A stretch of 64,000 nucleotides of DNA from Agarophyton chilense (Eukaryota > Rhodophyta > Florideophyceae > Gracilariales > Gracilariaceae): positions 558,001 to 622,000 of the forward strand of contig JARGXX010000086.1 of the NCBI GenBank assembly GCA_030374765.1, written 5' to 3'. A model generated the notes under the pieces. The model made no database searches, was not told the DNA's origin, and was given only the letters and a program-made list of their open reading frames with translations. A program made the position numbers and the translations under genes. Positions 34,516-45,608 of the stretch are shown one piece after another (positions within the stretch are counted from its first letter, which is position 1; each line of letters starts with the position of its first letter).

Positions 34516-34971
34516 TCACCTCCTAGTCCTCTTCTCTATCATTCGTTTGATGGCGCTCGTGTTGGGAGGAGGCGGAATTACTATCTGCTCGTCTGTGTCG
34601 AGTCCAATTATGGGGAGTAGGTGGACTTGACCCATTCTCCAAGTGATTGGCGGTTTCAAAGATGAACAAGGACCGTTACCAGGCAAACCAATAGAATTCA
34701 ATCTCTCTCTCTCAACCTTCTCATGCGAAGCTTCAAGCTGAGCGAAACAAAGCTTTTCGGCCCCGTCCGCCAGGACAATTGGCCAAGTGACCAGCAACAG
34801 AAAGGAAAACACGAACCCACCAACGTGATCGTTTGCCACTGCCTGAAGCCATGTTACGGATGTGAGCGTTTCACCTTTTTTGAGAGGCGCAAAACTTGCC
34901 CTTCGTAAATACTGCGTCGGCTCCCGAGCCGTGTCAAACCGTGGCTTGTGTTTCCGAACATGAGCTGTCAT
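34516..34971 (-). CDS. Uncertain ORF of 151 codons upstream of the secreted protein
   Basis: An ATG-initiated open stretch ending 13 bases before the start of the secreted-protein gene on the same strand. It contains one hydrophobic segment (GGFVFSFLLLVTWPIVLA, about residues 51-68) and a later basic end. A good donor-like GTGAGT overlaps its stop, but joining it to the obvious downstream acceptor-like CAG (34444-34442) puts the next exon out of frame, so I do not merge the two. It may be a separate small membrane protein or 5' leader sequence without a product. No family recognised. Confidence 0.3.
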   Translation of the reverse strand: MTAHVRKHKPRFDTAREPTQYLRRASFAPLKKGETLTSVTWLQAVANDHVGGFVFSFLLLVTWPIVLADGAEKLCFAQLEASHEKVERERLNSIGLPGNGPCSSLKPPITWRMGQVHLLPIIGLDTDEQIVIPPPPNTSAIKRMIEKRTRR

Positions 34972-36607
34972 TTTGTAAGGTTTTTGTTTCTATACCCAAA
35001 TTGCTTGTTTCGGTTCAGGGGGTAGTTCGGGGACTTTTCGCCTGCAACGGACGTCTGCAGAGGCTGCGGCCTCGATAGTATCAGCTCGACGTCACACGCC
35101 AATCCTAGGCAGTGAAAGTGACTCCCATCCCTCTGCAAACCAGACCTACCCTTTGCTCCCAGTCCCCGCGCTTCTTCCGGCGCTCTTCAGCTCTTTCCGC
35201 TTCCTCGCTACGGGGGTTTTCCACAATATCTTCGAAAATGAAGACGATCCAAGATCTATGCTGCCAGTGCAGAGCGAACAGAAGCCGCGCAAGGCCATAC
35301 TCTTTTCTTAATGTTTTCAACGAAACCCTTCCGCCCGCTCCCTTTGTAGACGCAAGTACCTATCGGTAAGTTGAACATAAACTACAACGGGGTCAAGGAT
35401 TTCTTCACCAACTTTCTCTCCTCAGGGTGCATTGTTTTTTTCGCGGCCACCCTGTAATCATATCCTGGAATAGAAATTTGCGCCGTTCTGCATGTACCCT
35501 CAAAAGTCCCAATCCATCCGTAAGGCAACCGATAGAACCTTGACCACGTCAAGCTGAACGTCGTCATCTGTTTTTCTAAGAGCAATCAGACGATAGCCGC
35601 AAAAGACCTTGGCCCTACAGAAAAGAGATTCCATCTATAGTATAGTCTTCCATTGTGGGGCTGGGTACAATTACAGAAATGGATAGTGATGAACAAAGAA
35701 AAGCGAGTAAACTGAGGGATTCCCACAGACCACCAGAGCGTGATCAAACATCTACGTAGCTTGCTCACCAACACCCAAGCTTACAGATTGCTTTTCGAAT
35801 AGTGATGAGCATTTGGCTCGAAGGAGACAGAATGCGACCCATCGTTTACTGATCTTTGAAGTCTCTTTAAGCTGCACACGCACCCCCGCTCATCACGCAT
35901 TCGTGCGCTCGATGTCCGTTTTTCCCCAGCTCATTTCCGGAAAGCCACATAGCCGCTCCTTTCTTGATATACCAGCGTTAACATTTCGTGTCATGACGAT
36001 TAGATAGGGCGATGTGGTACACGCAGTGATATTGTTGTTCTTCAATAGTCCTTCAATTTGACAAACAGACAATTCCATGAGGAAGAAGAAAACCGTGACG
36101 AATACAACTTAAAGCTTCCCTGTACTGTCGTAAATTTGCGTCTGTAGGCAGTCACAATCCTCCAAAAACAGGTCTCAAACAAATCATGTTTATTAACAAT
36201 CCTGGGAGGGAGATCTTCGGTTGTTTTTGGTTTGTCCAAGTCGATCTTGAGTGTCAAAGAACCAGTTATTATATTCCCCAAACATTTCTCGGTGATCGAT
36301 TCAGATATTCATCATCGCAAGACGGAGAAGCAAGCCGCCGTGAAACCCTCCGCGTTGAGGAAGAGATTCGTCGAAAGTCCATAGAGAAGCAATGTTGGAG
36401 GTGCTACAGAAACTCTGGCCTTCATAAGGAAAGAAAACTATTTGCATCTCTCTGCTGTGCTCTAGACTTTAGAAGACAGCCCCCATATTAAAGAAGAAGA
36501 AGATGGAGAATCAATAATACTTCTTTTATTCGACGAGATTGTTGCATCTCCATGTGTGCGAGAAAGCCTACACAGTAACATGGCGCACACGAATTGTTCA
36601 AACAGAT
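34972..36607. other. Intergenic, 1.6 kb
   Basis: Several open stretches of 60-101 codons on both strands, overlapping and without recognisable domains. I see no supported gene. The 3' end of the copy 2 gene lies at the right edge. Confidence 0.4.
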
Positions 36608-38146
36608 TCACAGGCCATCTTTCGCCTTACTCCCAGATCTTATGGTTTTAGGAAACAATGAATTCGGATCACCAGAACTAGTTCCTGGTGTTTGAAAGGA
36701 TGTATCCTCTGCAGATGACTTGCCATCTAACATCACTTCGATACCCAGATTAACGAAATCAGAAGAGCTCTTACTCTCCGTTTCAAGGTTGCTAAGAACA
36801 GTCTTCTCGTAGTTATCCCATGCACGATCAGCAAGGAAAACTGGTCGAAGAATTCTCTTCAAACCAACAAGAGTGAGGAGCATAAAAAGCGTACAAAAAA
36901 GCATTGTAAACACTCCCAATGGCCTTCGTTCCTCTACGATTAGACCCGGAATACCATCCTCTGTCTCCTCCGTCGTTAGATGAGAGTACAAAGCTGGTCC
37001 TTCAACTTCTTCAATAAGCTCCGCCGTCATCAGCGGCCCGATACTCTTAAACACGGTAAGCCACGGTCTCGTGTTTATTGTGAACCTCAAAGTTGTCTCC
37101 AAACCTTGTACGTCCTCTGTTGCTCTCCCATTTCTAGTCATCCAAAGATTTATCACTTTTTTCACCGGGTTTGCCTCGGTTCGGTGTTCGGTAACAGCAT
37201 TCTCACAACTTTCCATGCTGTCTTTATTGTTGCAGTTTTCCTCCAAAATCGTATAAACAAGTACTTGATGCAAGTAGTGCGTGAAACTCATATAGTTTTG
37301 ATACAAATTGGGAAAGAGCAGCCTCCTTGTTCCACCTTCCGCTCCGTAGAGGAAAGCCCTTGTCGTAATTTTTATACTGGCATTCCCAAAGGTTATCTGG
37401 TGATTGCTACCTCCCTTGTGGAACCATGAACCTATCTTCACGAAACTCACACTGTCCCTGACTCTGCTGTGAGCTTTTTTGAGTTTCAGAGTGTGACAAA
37501 CACTGAGTGAAAAGTTTCGAGACGGATTTGATCGAAGAAATACGGGAGTGACACAAGGGCGCTCCATTGCATTCCTCCGCAAAAATTTTCCTCTGCCAAG
37601 ATCGCTTCCAATGGGATGAATTCCTTTCAAGTTGTAATTATAAGCTTTGCTGGAGTACTGCTTTGGTTGGGTTAGAACAACAGCCCCCATGTCCACAAGA
37701 AATATAAGAGATGCGACCACTACAGCACACAAAGTCATCACGATATTTTTGTTTCGCCTGCGAGACGAGGACGATCTGTCTCGCAAAGTTATCCATTTCC
37801 CATTGAAGTGTAGCAAGCCATCCACTCTGATAGCGAGAAGCGCAAAATCGCTTTTCTCAGGATCCCGGTTTGGTCTTTTGCGCGAAAGAATAGTCAAGAC
37901 AATTTCAGTGATTGTCATTATCAATATAATCGAAAGGAATCCCAAGATGATTTCTTCTGTACCCCCGTCTAGACTCCTTGATGATAGTCCAGAGGTACCA
38001 ATCGACATATTCGGTGTAAAAGTGTTTTGCCCGAGTAAGTACTGTCCCGGACGTTGGTTCTCGTCTGATATATTTACAAAATCATGGGGGGGCTGAGGAA
38101 CAGCTGTGAGAACCGTACGATTCTTAGATGATATGTATCCAACCAT
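36608..38146 (-). CDS. Three-pass membrane protein, orphan family, copy 2
   Basis: A 512-residue paralogue of the 31490-33142 protein, on the opposite strand. Membrane segments at about residues 65-88, 134-158 and 409-430. The large central domain keeps C198, C217, C305 and C314 and the blocks NLKGIHPIGSDLGRGKFLRR, VKIGSWFHKGG and LYGAEGGTRRLLFP. The N-terminus is shorter than in copy 1, and the loop between segments 1 and 2 is shorter and unlike it. Tails differ most, the extracellular-type domain least, which points to selection on that domain. The two copies are clearly diverged (roughly half identical in the core by eye), so the duplication is not recent. No known family recognised. Confidence 0.85.
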   Translation of the reverse strand: MVGYISSKNRTVLTAVPQPPHDFVNISDENQRPGQYLLGQNTFTPNMSIGTSGLSSRSLDGGTEEIILGFLSIILIMTITEIVLTILSRKRPNRDPEKSDFALLAIRVDGLLHFNGKWITLRDRSSSSRRRNKNIVMTLCAVVVASLIFLVDMGAVVLTQPKQYSSKAYNYNLKGIHPIGSDLGRGKFLRRNAMERPCVTPVFLRSNPSRNFSLSVCHTLKLKKAHSRVRDSVSFVKIGSWFHKGGSNHQITFGNASIKITTRAFLYGAEGGTRRLLFPNLYQNYMSFTHYLHQVLVYTILEENCNNKDSMESCENAVTEHRTEANPVKKVINLWMTRNGRATEDVQGLETTLRFTINTRPWLTVFKSIGPLMTAELIEEVEGPALYSHLTTEETEDGIPGLIVEERRPLGVFTMLFCTLFMLLTLVGLKRILRPVFLADRAWDNYEKTVLSNLETESKSSSDFVNLGIEVMLDGKSSAEDTSFQTPGTSSGDPNSLFPKTIRSGSKAKDGL

Positions 38147-39457
38147 GTCTGATTCAGGTTTTAAAAGCTGGTTTCGTATTCAAATCACTCTATCACAGTC
38201 AAGGTGATTCTTCTTACTTGGCTCTGAGCAAGAAAGTCGGCGCTCTTTCTGTACAAAAAGTTAATTCAGCGTGTGCAATGTTTGGTTCACCAAATGACCT
38301 CGAATATCGGGGAACATGTGAAGCACCGTGGTCATGAAGATGTAGGGAAGACTATTGGAGACTTGACGTCAGTCTTTTCTCTGCACAGAAGTAGTTAGTA
38401 CACGGGAGATCGGCCACTTTCGAAATCCGCTGTCGCTCCATGTTTCTGCTATATCTTAGTCTGTCCACCTCGACTCCGAAACTCCATTTTTCATTTACAG
38501 GAGAGGCATCCCTGTCGAGTAGGGCTCAGTAAAAATTTAATATTGATAGCTAGGTTCCTGTAGAAATTAAACAAGTTTCTTGTAGGATCTAATAGATCCG
38601 AAAGTAGTTTCTGGGATATGATAAACAGCCTCAAGATTCGAAATCTTTTCGAGGGTTAAACCTTGCCCGAATTCCGAGCAAGAAGAATCACAGAGCCGGT
38701 GTACGTACAGCAACTAGTTGTGGCTTCTGAACTATTTCGGCTCCAGCTATTTACAAGTTGTATGTCCAGCTGTGCGTGCAAGTAGTGAGCTAGAATATCA
38801 CACTGAGGAATAGCATCACACTGAAAAAGAGTTTCACTAGCCGCAATGTAATTCTAAGGCAAACTGCACATTGTTGATCCACACAATGGCCTCTCAATGG
38901 CTAAGATCAGTGGAAACAACCTTTTGAACTGGAATCTAATGTAAATCGTAGCTGAGACAATGATGTTCATGACGTTTGTTTCTGTTCACCAAAGAGCAGC
39001 ATACAAAGAATGACCTTAGCCAAACACGATTACGGAAATGAGATTTGTCTTGAATTATGGAGCTTCACAGAAGCTGTCCGTAATCGCATCCAGGTCCTAC
39101 TGAACCCTCTGGAACGAATGTACGACAAGATGAGGGCAAGTATTTGTTGTGGGGCATGCCCATGTATCCCATTCGACCGGGATGCACATGACAGTAGCAA
39201 CTACGATGAATGGTTGCAATCTATGCATAGCAACGACAATAACTCTATTGCGAACAGGATGGCTGCCCATGTATTTTGGAAACGGGAACTCTCCATGGTC
39301 CAACCAATAATTGAGAATCATACTACGCATCTCTGAGACGCAAATGAAACAATTTTCGTTCCTGTATGCTACAGATCAAAACATCAGTATCCTTCCTTCC
39401 CCGTTCCCAATCCTACATAACCACGAATGTGATAATCCAAGCAGGTAAGGGTCATGT
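38147..39457. other. Intergenic, 1.3 kb
   Basis: One plus-strand open stretch from an ATG at 39010 to 39336 (108 codons, residues MTLAKHDYGNEICLELW at its start) has ordinary composition but no recognised domain and no paralogue here; I give it little weight. Nothing else seen. Confidence 0.35.
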
Positions 39458-40102
39458 CTAAGATTTCCCTCGCCGAGCCTTAATTTCTCCATGCTTGTCG
39501 ATTTGGAAGGTCTGAATATCATCCGAAATAGTGTCGATGTCACGCAGTACTGACTGCACTTGGGTGACCACATTTTTCCTCTCAGTCCGTACGGATTCTA
39601 TATCGCGACCATCCCCAGTATCAAGACCATCAAGTTGTTCAAGAACGCGCATGCATTCCTCTTCAATTACTCGAAGCTCTTTTTGATCTCTCTCCAGCGC
39701 TTCCCTAGTCATCGCAGCATCAAGAAAGCCTTGCAAATGTTTTGTCATGGATTTCCGAATCGCGGAGAGGTCTTTGCAGAGTTTGCTAACCTTAGCAGAG
39801 TAAGATCGGACTGAACAAAGAGCTGGTGACACGGATATGCTCGGCCCGCCGGACCGGGCACTGTGAATGAGCATGGCCTTGCTTTGTCCCGTTATGCCGA
39901 TATCTTCTAAATTGGCTTTCACACTTGAAAGGACTAGCTTCTTTCCTTTGATGAGAATTGTTTGTTTCTCTGGAGGAACACTAGTGAGCCTCTCAATATC
40001 AGTTTGCAAGTCTTCGGTGGTTTTTTTCATGGGAATCTTGTATGTTTTTCGATTATACATCAACGTTAATTGAGGGGAAAGTGAAGGGTTTGAGACACTC
40101 AT
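39458..40102 (-). CDS. BAG-family co-chaperone with ubiquitin-like domain
   Basis: A 214-residue protein. Residues about 11-80 form a ubiquitin-like domain (LTLMYNRKTYKIPM, KQTILIKGKKL, LEDIGITGQSKAMLIHS). Residues about 104-190 are helical with spacing and content typical of a BAG domain, which binds the Hsp70 ATPase domain and promotes nucleotide exchange. This domain pair is that of BAG1-type proteins, which are cytosolic or nuclear and link Hsp70 clients to the proteasome. The length fits the family. The gene is intronless, starts at the first ATG (40102) and ends about 600 bases downstream of the convergent... neighbouring helicase gene's stop on the same strand. Certainty is high for the ubiquitin-like part and moderate for BAG. 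Confidence 0.8.
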   Translation of the reverse strand: MSVSNPSLSPQLTLMYNRKTYKIPMKKTTEDLQTDIERLTSVPPEKQTILIKGKKLVLSSVKANLEDIGITGQSKAMLIHSARSGGPSISVSPALCSVRSYSAKVSKLCKDLSAIRKSMTKHLQGFLDAAMTREALERDQKELRVIEEECMRVLEQLDGLDTGDGRDIESVRTERKNVVTQVQSVLRDIDTISDDIQTFQIDKHGEIKARRGKS

Positions 40103-40708
40103 TCTTGTTGATGCTGGGACGATTGCCGGCAGGTTTTACAATAATGAGCTGATGACGCCGATCAAGCGAAGGTGCCAGAGTGTACGGGAACAGATGAATA
40201 TAATACAGTAGATACTTGGAATCCGAAGATGCACATGGCGACCAATCTAATTCAAAAATCGAGGCGTAGTCAGAGAATAGCCTCTCTTTGGCAGGCGTGC
40301 GCCGCAAACATGGCTCTCCCGGTGAAGCCAGGCTTCTACAGTAGCCCTTTACGCTTGCAGAGCCATTTTTGCATTTCGTTGACAGCAGCCGTGGGTTCAC
40401 GTTTTTTTTTCCTGCTGCACCCTTGCAAATAGTTGGTCTGGTATCGGGAATTCATGTTGTTTAAGGTTATGTATACTATTCGATGGTCTTTCGTTTCCGT
40501 CCACCAGGGCCTGGAAAGATAGCCATGTCAGTCGAGGAAATATTTCTGCAAACCTTTTGCGAATTCCCACAGCCAAATTCCACTCTGTTTTATAAATGTC
40601 GACTTTCATTACTCAACTGCCCGTAAGAACTTCTCCACCGTTCGCACCTTCTCCGTAAAGCATATCGTCCTTTGTTTCCATTTCAAGCTTTGAGTTGTTG
40701 CTTTCCCT
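40103..40708. other. Intergenic, 0.6 kb
   Basis: Lies between the 3' end of the nuclease-helicase gene and the 5' end of the BAG gene, both on the minus strand, so it should hold the BAG promoter. Two minus-strand open stretches of 70 and 115 codons run through it without recognisable domains. Confidence 0.4.
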
Positions 40709-43700
40709 TCATATATAAATTTCCTCTTGTTTTCCTTCTTCTCGTAGCTGCTCAAATCGACCCATCAAAGCTATATCATCAATATGATTCAGCGGGATAT
40801 TTGCAAAAGGGTCGGAATGCCCAACAACGAAAGAAAGGCATTGTGCTCTGGAAATGGCCACATTCAACCTGTTCTTTTGTAGGGCAAAGTGGAGACCCGT
40901 TCGTCGCGAAGCCATGGGTGGAAAGCGTCTGTCGCTTCTGTTCTGACCTGTATACATGTTCCATGAGAATAGGCTCTCTTCTTCAGCAACACAGTGCTTG
41001 GGATCCCCAGTGCACAAAGAAATGATAACAATCGGTGCTTGTTGACCTTGGAATTTATCTACTGTTCCCACCCGAATCTGAGGAGAAAGACTCTGCCGCA
41101 GCGCCCTTACTTGGATATTGTAGGGAGCAACAACAAGAATATCTTGAGAACATAGTTCTCGATTTTCAGAGTGAATTGTATACTCTAGACCCAGTAATTT
41201 GTGCACAAGTTTGGTGATAATGCGTACTTCAGCGGGCTGATGTAGTTTTCCCATCACGGGCGTCCCATTTTCGTTCTCATATTCCGAGTCACAACTGAGA
41301 TAAACAATTCCTGCTTTGCTGGAAGTTTGGTTCTCATCGGTTCTTGACCATAGAAGCTTGTTATTTTCACATGCAGGTGCTGAGAGAAGGGCTCCATTAT
41401 AGAAGGTCTTGGAAACGAAGCTGCACAATGGTGGGGCCATACGATATGAATATTCCAGAAACAAACCTCTAAACGGAGGAACTGTGGTCACACCATCACC
41501 AACAATGTATGCAAGACAGCTCTTTGCACTCTCTCCGGGATGAGCTCCTTTAGTTGGCATTTCTAGCTGTTGTTGGTCTCCAACCAAGACGGCATATTTG
41601 GCACATGAGCTCATAGCAAGGAAGTTGGAAACTGGCACTTGACTCGCTTCATCAACAAATAGAAAATCGAAGAGCCCCTCGCTGTCTTCTCGACAAAGTT
41701 GGTAGCATGTCGCTCCAACTAACGCCGCACTCTTTCCCTGGAGCCTTGAATCTCGTTTTGAACTTCTCATAGATGTCGGCGATGTAGAACTTGGGCTATT
41801 CCTTTCAGACACCCGCACTACTCGCAAGTCTCGTAGATTTCCCTTGAATGGAATCCTTTCATCTTCTATACATTTGGCGCCAATCTTGCATAAATCCGCA
41901 TAATTTAGTCCAAGATTCACCACAGATCTGAGTAGGTTGTCAATTGCCGCATGGGAGTTGGAACTCACGGCAACTGTCTTGTTATGCTTGGTTATCAGAC
42001 GATGAACAACAGTCGCTGATAAAGAAGTCTTCCCACTTCCTGGAGGACCCTGAATGACAAACACTCCAGACTTGTCCCGGGAAGCGAGAAAGGCCGCCAT
42101 CCTTTCGCTTTGTTTGTTTTTTTCCCCGAGTAACCTCCATGAGTCGTCCCCGCAATCTTCGTCAAGCCTGAGACGGTTCAGAAACGCATGCGGTAAAGAT
42201 ATGTTCAAGTCCAAGTCCCGCTGGAACAGGTGTTCCGCCTTTCGTAACACGCTTTTTCGCAGAGGTGCATCACAAATTTTTAGCTCATCTGAGCTAATGA
42301 TGGACCCGAACTGAGGGGGTGTATATCCCTCCTCGTACTTCGTAGATAAGGTTACAACACCAGTTTTCTTATTTTTCGTTCGTTCAAATCCTACCGTTGT
42401 CATGAACTTGTGAATAGGATCAGACTTCATTTCGCTTTGCCGGTATGACGGTGCACTGGAATGAATTACAAAGGCCACACTTTCACCTTCGAGGAGTCTA
42501 ATGTCTTGCTCCTTGTTGAAGGAGTATTTCAACAAAGTTTTCTTGGAACGGTCTCCACTGTCCCTCCTGTCTAGCAACGATAAACGTGTAATGCATTTAT
42601 CGTCATCGTGAAGTTCCGACCATCTGCCTGACGCGGCGGCCTCTATTCTATCCCTAAATGCTCGGCGAACAGGGCTTGACTCCCGGACGTAGAAGCCAAG
42701 CAGATGATACAGAGTTTTCCATGCTGTTAAGTCAAGAAAATCAGACTTTTCGTGGATCAAAAGATGACTCAGTTTTTCGCTTCTTTGAATAGTCTTCGAA
42801 TCTTCCTGTCTCTGAATCAATGTTCTTCCACACGAACCAGGAAGAATCAAGCTGCTTGAAAGATCGCTTTCATCGTCTTTAGGATTGACAATATCCAAAT
42901 CTTTGGAAGCTTTTGGCAAAAACTCCTTTGTCAGCCAGTCAACGACAAGAACGAGGCTCTCACAGTCTTGCTTATTATACTCATATATTTCTTGTAAAGT
43001 AGGGTGGCAGTCGACGCTACGAAGAATGTGATGGCCTACAGAGAAATGCTTCATTCTCCATTCGTGGTACATGGCCACAGAAGATTGCGCATCTGCCAAC
43101 TCATGATCTTCCCTGATAACACCGACAATCTTCTCGACACTCTTTATCGAGTAGCTTGGATCGCCTATGAGTAATTCAGATTTGACGAACTTAAACACAT
43201 CCACAAACACACCGCTCTCGAGGAAAGACTCGAGCAACACCCCCCCCTCCACACCTTGTACAGTTTTCACACGCATCGCGATTCTTCGCAAAGCACTTGC
43301 TTCGTAATGACCATAGTGGAATACATGAGGACGAACACTTTCATATTTGCTTTGTTCTTCTACCCTGACGCGGATCCATTGTAAAAGTTCAATGAATGCT
43401 TGTTCTTCTTCCTCTCGTGTATGGGCCCACCAAGCCTTAAAAGAACCATTTTTTCTGGTTGACACACCAAACAGATATTCTAGACCGTTCTCAATCAACG
43501 GATAGCCCTCCATATCAAAGAACATATCGTTTTCGGAGGGCTCTGGCATACTCTGGCCGTGTTCGTAGATCTTTCTATAACATATGCTCCCAGATACTCG
43601 CGATTCATATTGAACAGAAGCTTGCTGTTGAAGTCTTAAGTATGCGGGGCTTAACTCACCACGATTAACTATATTAGAGAGTTCACCAGGGGGGATTCTT

Positions 43701-44686
43701 GCGAATTCTCGAAGAGTAGATACCCCGCATCTGGATCTGATCTTATCTACCTGAGATCGTCGAATTCCTGCAATCATCTGAAGAGAATCAGCGGTTCGAA
43801 GAGTTTCCGTGGCAAAACTTTTCCAAGGCGAGAGCATTTGCACGGGCGCATCCGGTTCCGGGAGCGGAGCGCATTCTTCAAAGTTTCGAGTGAATGTGAG
43901 AAAATCGCTCTTCGTCCTCCTAAAGAAATGTTTCAGATCGCGGTAGTCTAGCCGAACGGGTGGATTCTCAGGTGGCCCTAACCAGAGGTACGAGTGAGCC
44001 GGGTGTTTGATGTCTAACTCTCTGTGAACATCATGAAGCATGGAAGCATATGCAGCTGTTTGAAGCAAAAAGTCAACTGTGCTAAGAGATGATAGCTTGA
44101 TTTCACAAACGACATACGCATTGGGGTCTAAATTCTCTTTTTGCGCTTCAGGTAGATACGGATCGAAGCTGGATAAGATAAGCAAGTCAGCATATCCAGC
44201 AAAAGTGTCATCGTGAAGTGCAGCGCCCGCAATAATAGGCTCGCGACGGCGAATAGCATCTATGGTCAGCTTGTATCGATCCCCGTGAGCGAATGGAATG
44301 CGGTATGCATCAGTGCCAAGAAGGTTTTCCAAGAATATCACAACACGTTCTTCATGGGCATTTCCCGCTGATTTTAATGCTCCGTCAAGAGCACTTTGTT
44401 CATCTCTTGGGGGTACATTGTCACCTCGGCGACGTGACAGTTCATTTAGATGCGCGACGAATCGAGAACGCCGAAACAGGACAAGATCGTACGGGCTCCT
44501 CGTGGGTGTGGATTGAAGTTCCGGGTCGGCTTTGTACTCTTTGGTCTGGAGACATTGTGCTCGGATCCTTCGGCCACTGTACCAAGACAAGGACGAAAAG
44601 CGTAGGCGGTTTGAAAGTTGAGGCCATGGATTCCGAAATAGGGGCAACTGGAACAAAGACGTTTTCCAACTTGACTCCAACGCCAT
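40709..44686 (-). CDS. RecB-like nuclease fused to superfamily I helicase
   Basis: A 1325-residue intronless protein. Residues about 60-250 carry a RecB-like nuclease core, with VVCEIKLSS near residue 194 as the likely D/E-x-K catalytic strand. From about 388 (DMFFDMEGYP) to 600 there is an RNase H-fold-like segment. The helicase follows: Walker A QGPPGSGKTS at about 878-887, Walker B FLFVDEAS at about 1005-1012, VGDQQQLEMP after it, and late motifs GTVDKFQGQQAPIVIISLC and RLNVAISRA near 1280. This layout is that of the bacterial TM0106-type nuclease/DNA2-NAM7-like helicases. Residues 1-50 are rich in Arg, Ser and Leu with almost no acid, as in mitochondrial or plastid targeting peptides. A role in organellar DNA or RNA repair, and a bacterial origin, are inferences. 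Confidence 0.85.
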   Translation of the reverse strand: MALESSWKTSLFQLPLFRNPWPQLSNRLRFSSLSWYSGRRIRAQCLQTKEYKADPELQSTPTRSPYDLVLFRRSRFVAHLNELSRRRGDNVPPRDEQSALDGALKSAGNAHEERVVIFLENLLGTDAYRIPFAHGDRYKLTIDAIRRREPIIAGAALHDDTFAGYADLLILSSFDPYLPEAQKENLDPNAYVVCEIKLSSLSTVDFLLQTAAYASMLHDVHRELDIKHPAHSYLWLGPPENPPVRLDYRDLKHFFRRTKSDFLTFTRNFEECAPLPEPDAPVQMLSPWKSFATETLRTADSLQMIAGIRRSQVDKIRSRCGVSTLREFARIPPGELSNIVNRGELSPAYLRLQQQASVQYESRVSGSICYRKIYEHGQSMPEPSENDMFFDMEGYPLIENGLEYLFGVSTRKNGSFKAWWAHTREEEEQAFIELLQWIRVRVEEQSKYESVRPHVFHYGHYEASALRRIAMRVKTVQGVEGGVLLESFLESGVFVDVFKFVKSELLIGDPSYSIKSVEKIVGVIREDHELADAQSSVAMYHEWRMKHFSVGHHILRSVDCHPTLQEIYEYNKQDCESLVLVVDWLTKEFLPKASKDLDIVNPKDDESDLSSSLILPGSCGRTLIQRQEDSKTIQRSEKLSHLLIHEKSDFLDLTAWKTLYHLLGFYVRESSPVRRAFRDRIEAAASGRWSELHDDDKCITRLSLLDRRDSGDRSKKTLLKYSFNKEQDIRLLEGESVAFVIHSSAPSYRQSEMKSDPIHKFMTTVGFERTKNKKTGVVTLSTKYEEGYTPPQFGSIISSDELKICDAPLRKSVLRKAEHLFQRDLDLNISLPHAFLNRLRLDEDCGDDSWRLLGEKNKQSERMAAFLASRDKSGVFVIQGPPGSGKTSLSATVVHRLITKHNKTVAVSSNSHAAIDNLLRSVVNLGLNYADLCKIGAKCIEDERIPFKGNLRDLRVVRVSERNSPSSTSPTSMRSSKRDSRLQGKSAALVGATCYQLCREDSEGLFDFLFVDEASQVPVSNFLAMSSCAKYAVLVGDQQQLEMPTKGAHPGESAKSCLAYIVGDGVTTVPPFRGLFLEYSYRMAPPLCSFVSKTFYNGALLSAPACENNKLLWSRTDENQTSSKAGIVYLSCDSEYENENGTPVMGKLHQPAEVRIITKLVHKLLGLEYTIHSENRELCSQDILVVAPYNIQVRALRQSLSPQIRVGTVDKFQGQQAPIVIISLCTGDPKHCVAEEESLFSWNMYTGQNRSDRRFPPMASRRTGLHFALQKNRLNVAISRAQCLSFVVGHSDPFANIPLNHIDDIALMGRFEQLREEGKQEEIYI

Positions 44687-45608
44687 GGTAACAAGCGCTT
44701 AGAGCGATTGGTACCACAATTTTTTGTTCGCTGGTTTCACTCGGTATTCTTCTATGTTGTATTGACTCAGCTTTCAAAAATACAGAACTTTGGATCTTAG
44801 AAATCACACTTCATATCAATAATCATCAAACGTTCAGTTGAAGAAAGCCGGGAATCATTCGTGTCAACGTCTTTACCATGGCGAACGTAAAAGAGAGAAA
44901 GAATGAATCCTAAGTAAAGAGGGTGCTCGTTCAATACCTAGCATGGGGCGGTGGTTGTTTTTGATGCCCATCTTCGCCAACTCGTTAAAAGAGGTGCTGT
45001 ATGACATGGAGAGAAACGGAATAGGATGTTAAAAAAACCATCCTGTACTGTATCTATCTACGCGGAGGGCACTGAAGTAACTTCGGCTTGTATTGTAACT
45101 TATGTAATCCTTGACCGATATCTTGAACAGACAAATAAATTAATTCTGGTCTTTCGCCTGGGTGACTGATCATGACAGCAATGTATGATAGATTCACAGA
45201 AAACTCGATGACCTAAATTGTCTCACAGCCTATTTGTGTTTTCTTTCACATGTGAAGGACAATGACGAAAACGATGTCTCATAGTTACAGGATCATCTTT
45301 TCCTGCCTCATTTTGGTCCCGCCGTCTAACTCTATATGGAACTCACCTCTCCAATCTGAATCATTTCAGCCTCAGAAGGATCCCAGACCGAAAAGGGAAT
45401 CTATGCGATATACGATTGGCAGAAGTTCAGTGTGTGTGGCACAATCCATCTACGACCAGTTGTTTTAACTTCTTGAGATCAGTAACACCCTCTACGAATT
45501 TTGGACTCTTTAATGGACTGAATTCGTGATCTCTGTTCTAAAATTTCTTTGCAAGGTAATTTGCTAGACAATTTCCGTCTTAATCGCAGAAATCCATCAA
45601 CTATCCCA
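44687..45608. other. Divergent intergenic region, 0.9 kb
   Basis: Lies between the divergent nuclease-helicase (minus) and Na+/H+ exchanger (plus) genes, so it should hold both promoters. No clear TATA box or shared motif identified. The exchanger frame is open back to about 45549, but without an ATG. Confidence 0.4.

Noticed and set aside
34442-34519. A 78-base intron joining the 151-codon ORF to the secreted protein
   Set aside because: Donor and acceptor look fair, but the join shifts out of the secreted protein frame and destroys a good signal peptide.
36042-36491. Overlapping ORFs of 79 and 101 codons
   Set aside because: Opposite strands, no recognisable motif; composition does not favour either.
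45549-45608. An earlier start for the Na+/H+ exchanger
   Set aside because: The frame is open, but the first codon there is TTG and there is no ATG before 45609.
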